A stretch of DNA of 8,596 bases, from NCBI GenBank assembly GCA_913020705.1, contig CAJWBY010000180.1:1-8596 (forward strand), given 5' to 3'. Made by a program: the position numbers and the translations under genes. Below are positions 5,976 through 8,596 of this stretch, one piece after another. The notes beneath the pieces were generated by a model. It had not been told where the DNA came from. It worked only from the letters and a program-made list of their open reading frames with translations, and did no database searches. This stretch comes from an uncultured Colwellia sp. GTDB taxonomy: Bacteria > Pseudomonadota > Gammaproteobacteria > Enterobacterales > Alteromonadaceae. Each line of letters begins with the position of its first letter. Within the stretch, counting starts at the first letter, position 1.

Positions 5976-7544
5976 ATGAAAACCCTCCATGTTGGTTTGA
6001 TAATAATAGCATATCTATTTTTTTCGATTGCTTTTGCTTCCTCTTTAAGCTCTATTGAACAAAAAAATACTAATATTGAAACTTCAATAATTAAAGCAAT
6101 GAGCACTTTTCAAGTACCAGGAATGGCTGTTGCTATTGTTAAAGATAATAAAGTTGTCATGAGTAAAGGTTTTGGCCTAACGCAATACGGAACAAATAAT
6201 AAGGTTAATGGTGATACCTTATTTGGTGTAGCATCAAATACAAAAGCAATGACCGCAGCGCTTTTAGCAAACCTAATAGATCAAGGGAAATTGACATGGC
6301 AAACCAAAGTCATTGACATTATCCCTGAATTTCAAATGCCGAATCCTTACGTAACACGTGAATTTACCCTTTTAGACTTATTATCACATAATAGTGGCTT
6401 AGGTTTAGGTGCTGGCGATTTGATGATTTGGCCAGGAACTACATTGACTAATCAAGATATTATTAAAGGCTTAAAGCACTTACCTGAAGTTTCAAGTTTC
6501 CGTAGTGAGTTTGCTTACGATAATTTAATGTATGTAATTGCTGGCGAAATTATTGCTAAGATCACAGGTAAAAGTTGGCAAGAAAATATCAATGAAACTA
6601 TTTTTCAACCATTAGGCATGAAAAATACTAAAGCAAAATTTTCATTAATTTCAAAAAACAATAAAAATGTTGCACGTGCTCACGTACCGTTAGACGGAAA
6701 GTTAAATGTGGTCGGAGGGAACTTTTTAGAGCAGTTCTCCTCAGCTGGATCTGTAGCTTCAAGTGTTAACGATATGTCTTTGTGGCTTAAAGCCCAGTTA
6801 AATAAAGGAGCTTATGGTAATAACAAAAGACTATTCAGTGAACATCAAAGCCATACCATGTGGCAAATGCGTACAATATTGCCAGTATCATCTGCAGCTA
6901 CTGAAAATAATAAAACACACTTTTCTGGTTACGGTTTAGGTTGGTTTTTAAATGATTATCACGGAGTAAAATTAATTCACCACAGTGGTGGTATTCTAGG
7001 AATGGTCTCTAAAGTTGTCTTGGTACCAGAAGAAAACTTAGCGATGGTTATTTTAACTAATCAGCAGTCAGGTTATGCATTTAATGCGATTTACCATCAA
7101 ATTCTAAATGAATACTTAGCGTTGCCTGAAAAAGACTGGGTTGATTTCTATCAAGGTATGAGTAAAAAAAGTAAAGCGGCTGAAAAGAGTCGTTTAACGG
7201 AAGCTGCAAAGAATGTAGATAAGAATTCACGCCATTCTTTACCTTTAAAAGCTTACGCGCAAATATATAAAGATAATTGGTATGGAGATATTTCAATTAA
7301 TTATGCTAATAACGCATTAAGCATGCAATTTGGAAATACTCCAGTATTACATGGCACGTTAAAACACCACCAGCATAATACCTTTATCGTAAGTTGGGAC
7401 GACAGAACTTTAGAAGCTGATGCCTTCGTTAATTTTAATTTGAACCCAGACGGTTCAATTAACTATGTGACGATGAAAGCTGTATCTCGCGCTACGGATT
7501 TTAGCTTTGACTTTCACGATTTAAAACTAATACCAAAACAATAG
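5976..7544 (+). CDS. Secreted serine hydrolase, beta-lactamase/penicillin-binding-protein (class C-like) family with C-terminal DUF3471-like domain
   Basis: This is a 522-residue exported hydrolase. Residues 1-21 form a signal peptide with probable cleavage after AFA. Residues about 35-385 form the serine beta-lactamase/DD-peptidase fold. All three catalytic motifs are intact: SNTK at 87-90 (SxxK, nucleophile Ser87 and Lys90), YDN at 181-183 (YxN), and HSG at 336-338 (HxG, the class C-like KTG equivalent). Other family marks are VPGMAVAIV (47-55), LLSHNSGLG and QPLGMKNT. Residues about 420-520 are beta-rich (YAQIYKDNWYGDISI onward) and resemble the DUF3471 domain found in esterase or D-aminopeptidase-like members. 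Substrate cannot be told: peptidoglycan peptides, D-amino acid peptides or small esters are all possible, and resistance should not be assumed. Length exceeds a classical AmpC (about 380). Shine-Dalgarno AGGA sits six bases before the ATG. It is monocistronic and converges on rsmD. Confidence 0.92.
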   Translation: MKTLHVGLIIIAYLFFSIAFASSLSSIEQKNTNIETSIIKAMSTFQVPGMAVAIVKDNKVVMSKGFGLTQYGTNNKVNGDTLFGVASNTKAMTAALLANLIDQGKLTWQTKVIDIIPEFQMPNPYVTREFTLLDLLSHNSGLGLGAGDLMIWPGTTLTNQDIIKGLKHLPEVSSFRSEFAYDNLMYVIAGEIIAKITGKSWQENINETIFQPLGMKNTKAKFSLISKNNKNVARAHVPLDGKLNVVGGNFLEQFSSAGSVASSVNDMSLWLKAQLNKGAYGNNKRLFSEHQSHTMWQMRTILPVSSAATENNKTHFSGYGLGWFLNDYHGVKLIHHSGGILGMVSKVVLVPEENLAMVILTNQQSGYAFNAIYHQILNEYLALPEKDWVDFYQGMSKKSKAAEKSRLTEAAKNVDKNSRHSLPLKAYAQIYKDNWYGDISINYANNALSMQFGNTPVLHGTLKHHQHNTFIVSWDDRTLEADAFVNFNLNPDGSINYVTMKAVSRATDFSFDFHDLKLIPKQ

Positions 7545-7634
7545 AATTTAAGAAATAAGCCTATAAAATTAGAGGATTAAGCTTTGTAGTTAAGGCATAT
7601 GTAAAGTGACAATCACCTCATCTACCGTGCTGTT

Positions 7635-8219
7635 TTAATTTTTTTGGTACAAACGATAAATAACTTGTCCAGCAATTTTCTCTTTCAACAACTTCCAATT
7701 TAATGGGAGTTGTTGGTTATTATCTTCACTTTCCATCTCTATATAAATCAATGCATTGTCAGCCAAGCTATTCTCATTTAATAATAGGGCTGTTTGTTCT
7801 ACAAAGTTTTTACGAAAAGGTGGGTCAAGAAACACAACATCAAACTTTTGAGAGTTCTTTCTAATAAAGTTTAAAGCATCACTATTTATTACCGAAATAT
7901 TATTTGCTTGTAGTAAAATTTTATTTTCTGTTAATTGTTGAGCCGCAGCTTTATTTAATTCAATTAAACTAACGTGGCTTGCTCCTCTTGATAATGCCTC
8001 AAACCCCAATCCTCCTGAACCAGCAAAGCAATCTAAGCAGTTAGTGTCTTGAATAAATGGCATTAACCAATTAAATACAGTCTCTTTCACTCTATCAGTC
8101 GTAGGTCTTAAACCTTCGGCCATTAAAACAGGAAGTTTTCGTCCACGATGTAAACCTGCAATAATTCGAATACTGCCTTTATTGCTTGGTTTTGCTGATT
8201 GTTTACGGTGTTTGCTCAT
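7635..8219 (-). CDS. rsmD: 16S rRNA (guanine(966)-N(2))-methyltransferase RsmD
   Basis: RsmD methylates G966 of 16S rRNA in the assembled small subunit using S-adenosylmethionine. The 194-residue length matches the family (about 198 in E. coli). A basic N-terminus (MSKHRKQSAKPSNK) leads into the conserved GSIRIIAGLHRGRKLPV and LRPTTDRVKETVFNWL segments. The Rossmann-fold SAM site is clear: motif I DCFAGSGGLGFEALSRGA (63-80), the acidic residue of motif II at Glu87 in SLIELN, NSDA (112-115), and the catalytic DPPF (132-135) preceded by DVVFL, typical of N2-guanine and N6-adenine methylases. The ATG at 8217-8219 fits the usual start. The gene is divergent from ftsY across 116 bp, a conserved arrangement in gammaproteobacteria, and converges on the serine hydrolase gene. 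No intrinsic terminator is evident in the 90-bp convergent gap. Confidence 0.96.
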   Translation of the reverse strand: MSKHRKQSAKPSNKGSIRIIAGLHRGRKLPVLMAEGLRPTTDRVKETVFNWLMPFIQDTNCLDCFAGSGGLGFEALSRGASHVSLIELNKAAAQQLTENKILLQANNISVINSDALNFIRKNSQKFDVVFLDPPFRKNFVEQTALLLNENSLADNALIYIEMESEDNNQQLPLNWKLLKEKIAGQVIYRLYQKN

Positions 8220-8256
8220 ATCTTACTCAGCTTTTGTTTTTTGTATTGTTTTTAGG

Positions 8257-8267
8257 TGCTACTATAG
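8257..8267 (+). promoter_or_regulatory. Possible extended -10 promoter of ftsY with overlapping minus-strand -10 for rsmD
   Basis: TGC (8257-8259) followed by TACTAT (8260-8265) gives an extended -10 element on the plus strand. On the minus strand the same DNA reads TATAGT (8266-8261), five of six to consensus, pointing to rsmD. CTATAG (8262-8267) is self-complementary. Neither direction has a good -35 box, so confidence is low. Confidence 0.35.
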
Positions 8268-8290
8268 CGAGGATTTTATCCTTGTTTAGT

Positions 8291-8317
8291 GAACTATTGC
8301 CATCAAAATGATGGTTC
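8291..8317 (+). promoter_or_regulatory. Inverted repeat in the ftsY leader
   Basis: CCATCA-AAA-TGATGG (8300-8314) is a perfect 6-bp inverted repeat with a 3-nt loop. An outer pair, GAAC (8291-8294) and GTTC (8314-8317), shares G8314 with the inner stem. It ends just before the purine-rich AGAGAAG that should be the ftsY ribosome binding site, so it could be a leader hairpin or a protein-binding palindrome. There is no T run. Confidence 0.35.
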
Positions 8318-8335
8318 AGAGAAGAATTTATTGTT

Positions 8336-8596
<261 letters not shown>

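Noticed and set aside
7606..7616. GTGA-CAA-TCAC hairpin in the convergent gap after the serine hydrolase and rsmD
   Set aside because: The stem is only 4 bp and no T run follows on either strand, so it does not qualify as a terminator. I see nothing else in 7545-7634.

Overview
The window is AT-rich (roughly one third G+C by eye) and looks like chromosomal DNA of a marine gammaproteobacterium of the Alteromonadales. A Colwellia/Thalassotalea-like genus is my best guess. This rests on the gene order glmU - DeoR-family regulator - glmS, on a divergent rsmD/ftsY pair, and on a stand-alone SapC-family gene and a DUF416 (YjaG-like) gene. The taxon is an inference from protein resemblance and synteny, not from a database search.

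Layout. Positions 1-786 hold the 3' part of glmU, ending in a strong intrinsic terminator. After a very AT-rich gap with a good sigma70-type promoter come a DeoR-family regulator (1049-1810) and glmS (1822-3654), 11 bases apart and probably one transcript. Together these three genes cover hexosamine-phosphate and UDP-GlcNAc synthesis for peptidoglycan and LPS, with a local regulator. The 3' end of glmS is the conserved attTn7 target and appears empty here. A terminator that can work on both strands separates glmS from a small, secreted, unrecognised protein on the minus strand (3745-4080).

From 4081 to 5975 come two monocistronic plus-strand genes. The SapC-family gene (4305-5069) has three same-orientation AAAGCGC-type elements in its upstream region. 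The DUF416 gene (best start GTG 5183, to 5782) follows. Next is a secreted serine hydrolase of the class C beta-lactamase/penicillin-binding-protein type with a C-terminal DUF3471-like domain (5976-7544). It converges on rsmD (7635-8219, minus), the 16S rRNA m2G966 methyltransferase.

Divergent from rsmD is the start of ftsY (8336 to the window edge), the signal recognition particle receptor. Its acidic N-terminal region contains a perfect GAGCCA hexanucleotide tandem repeat (12.5 units, Glu-Pro) that runs off the end of the window.

Most of the window is ordinary housekeeping DNA. I see no CRISPR array, prophage, insertion sequence, tRNA or rRNA, and no clear undescribed multi-gene system. 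The points most worth a second look are the ftsY microsatellite, the helically phased repeats upstream of the SapC gene, the candidate autoregulatory site of the DeoR regulator, and the unknown secreted protein next to the empty attTn7 site.
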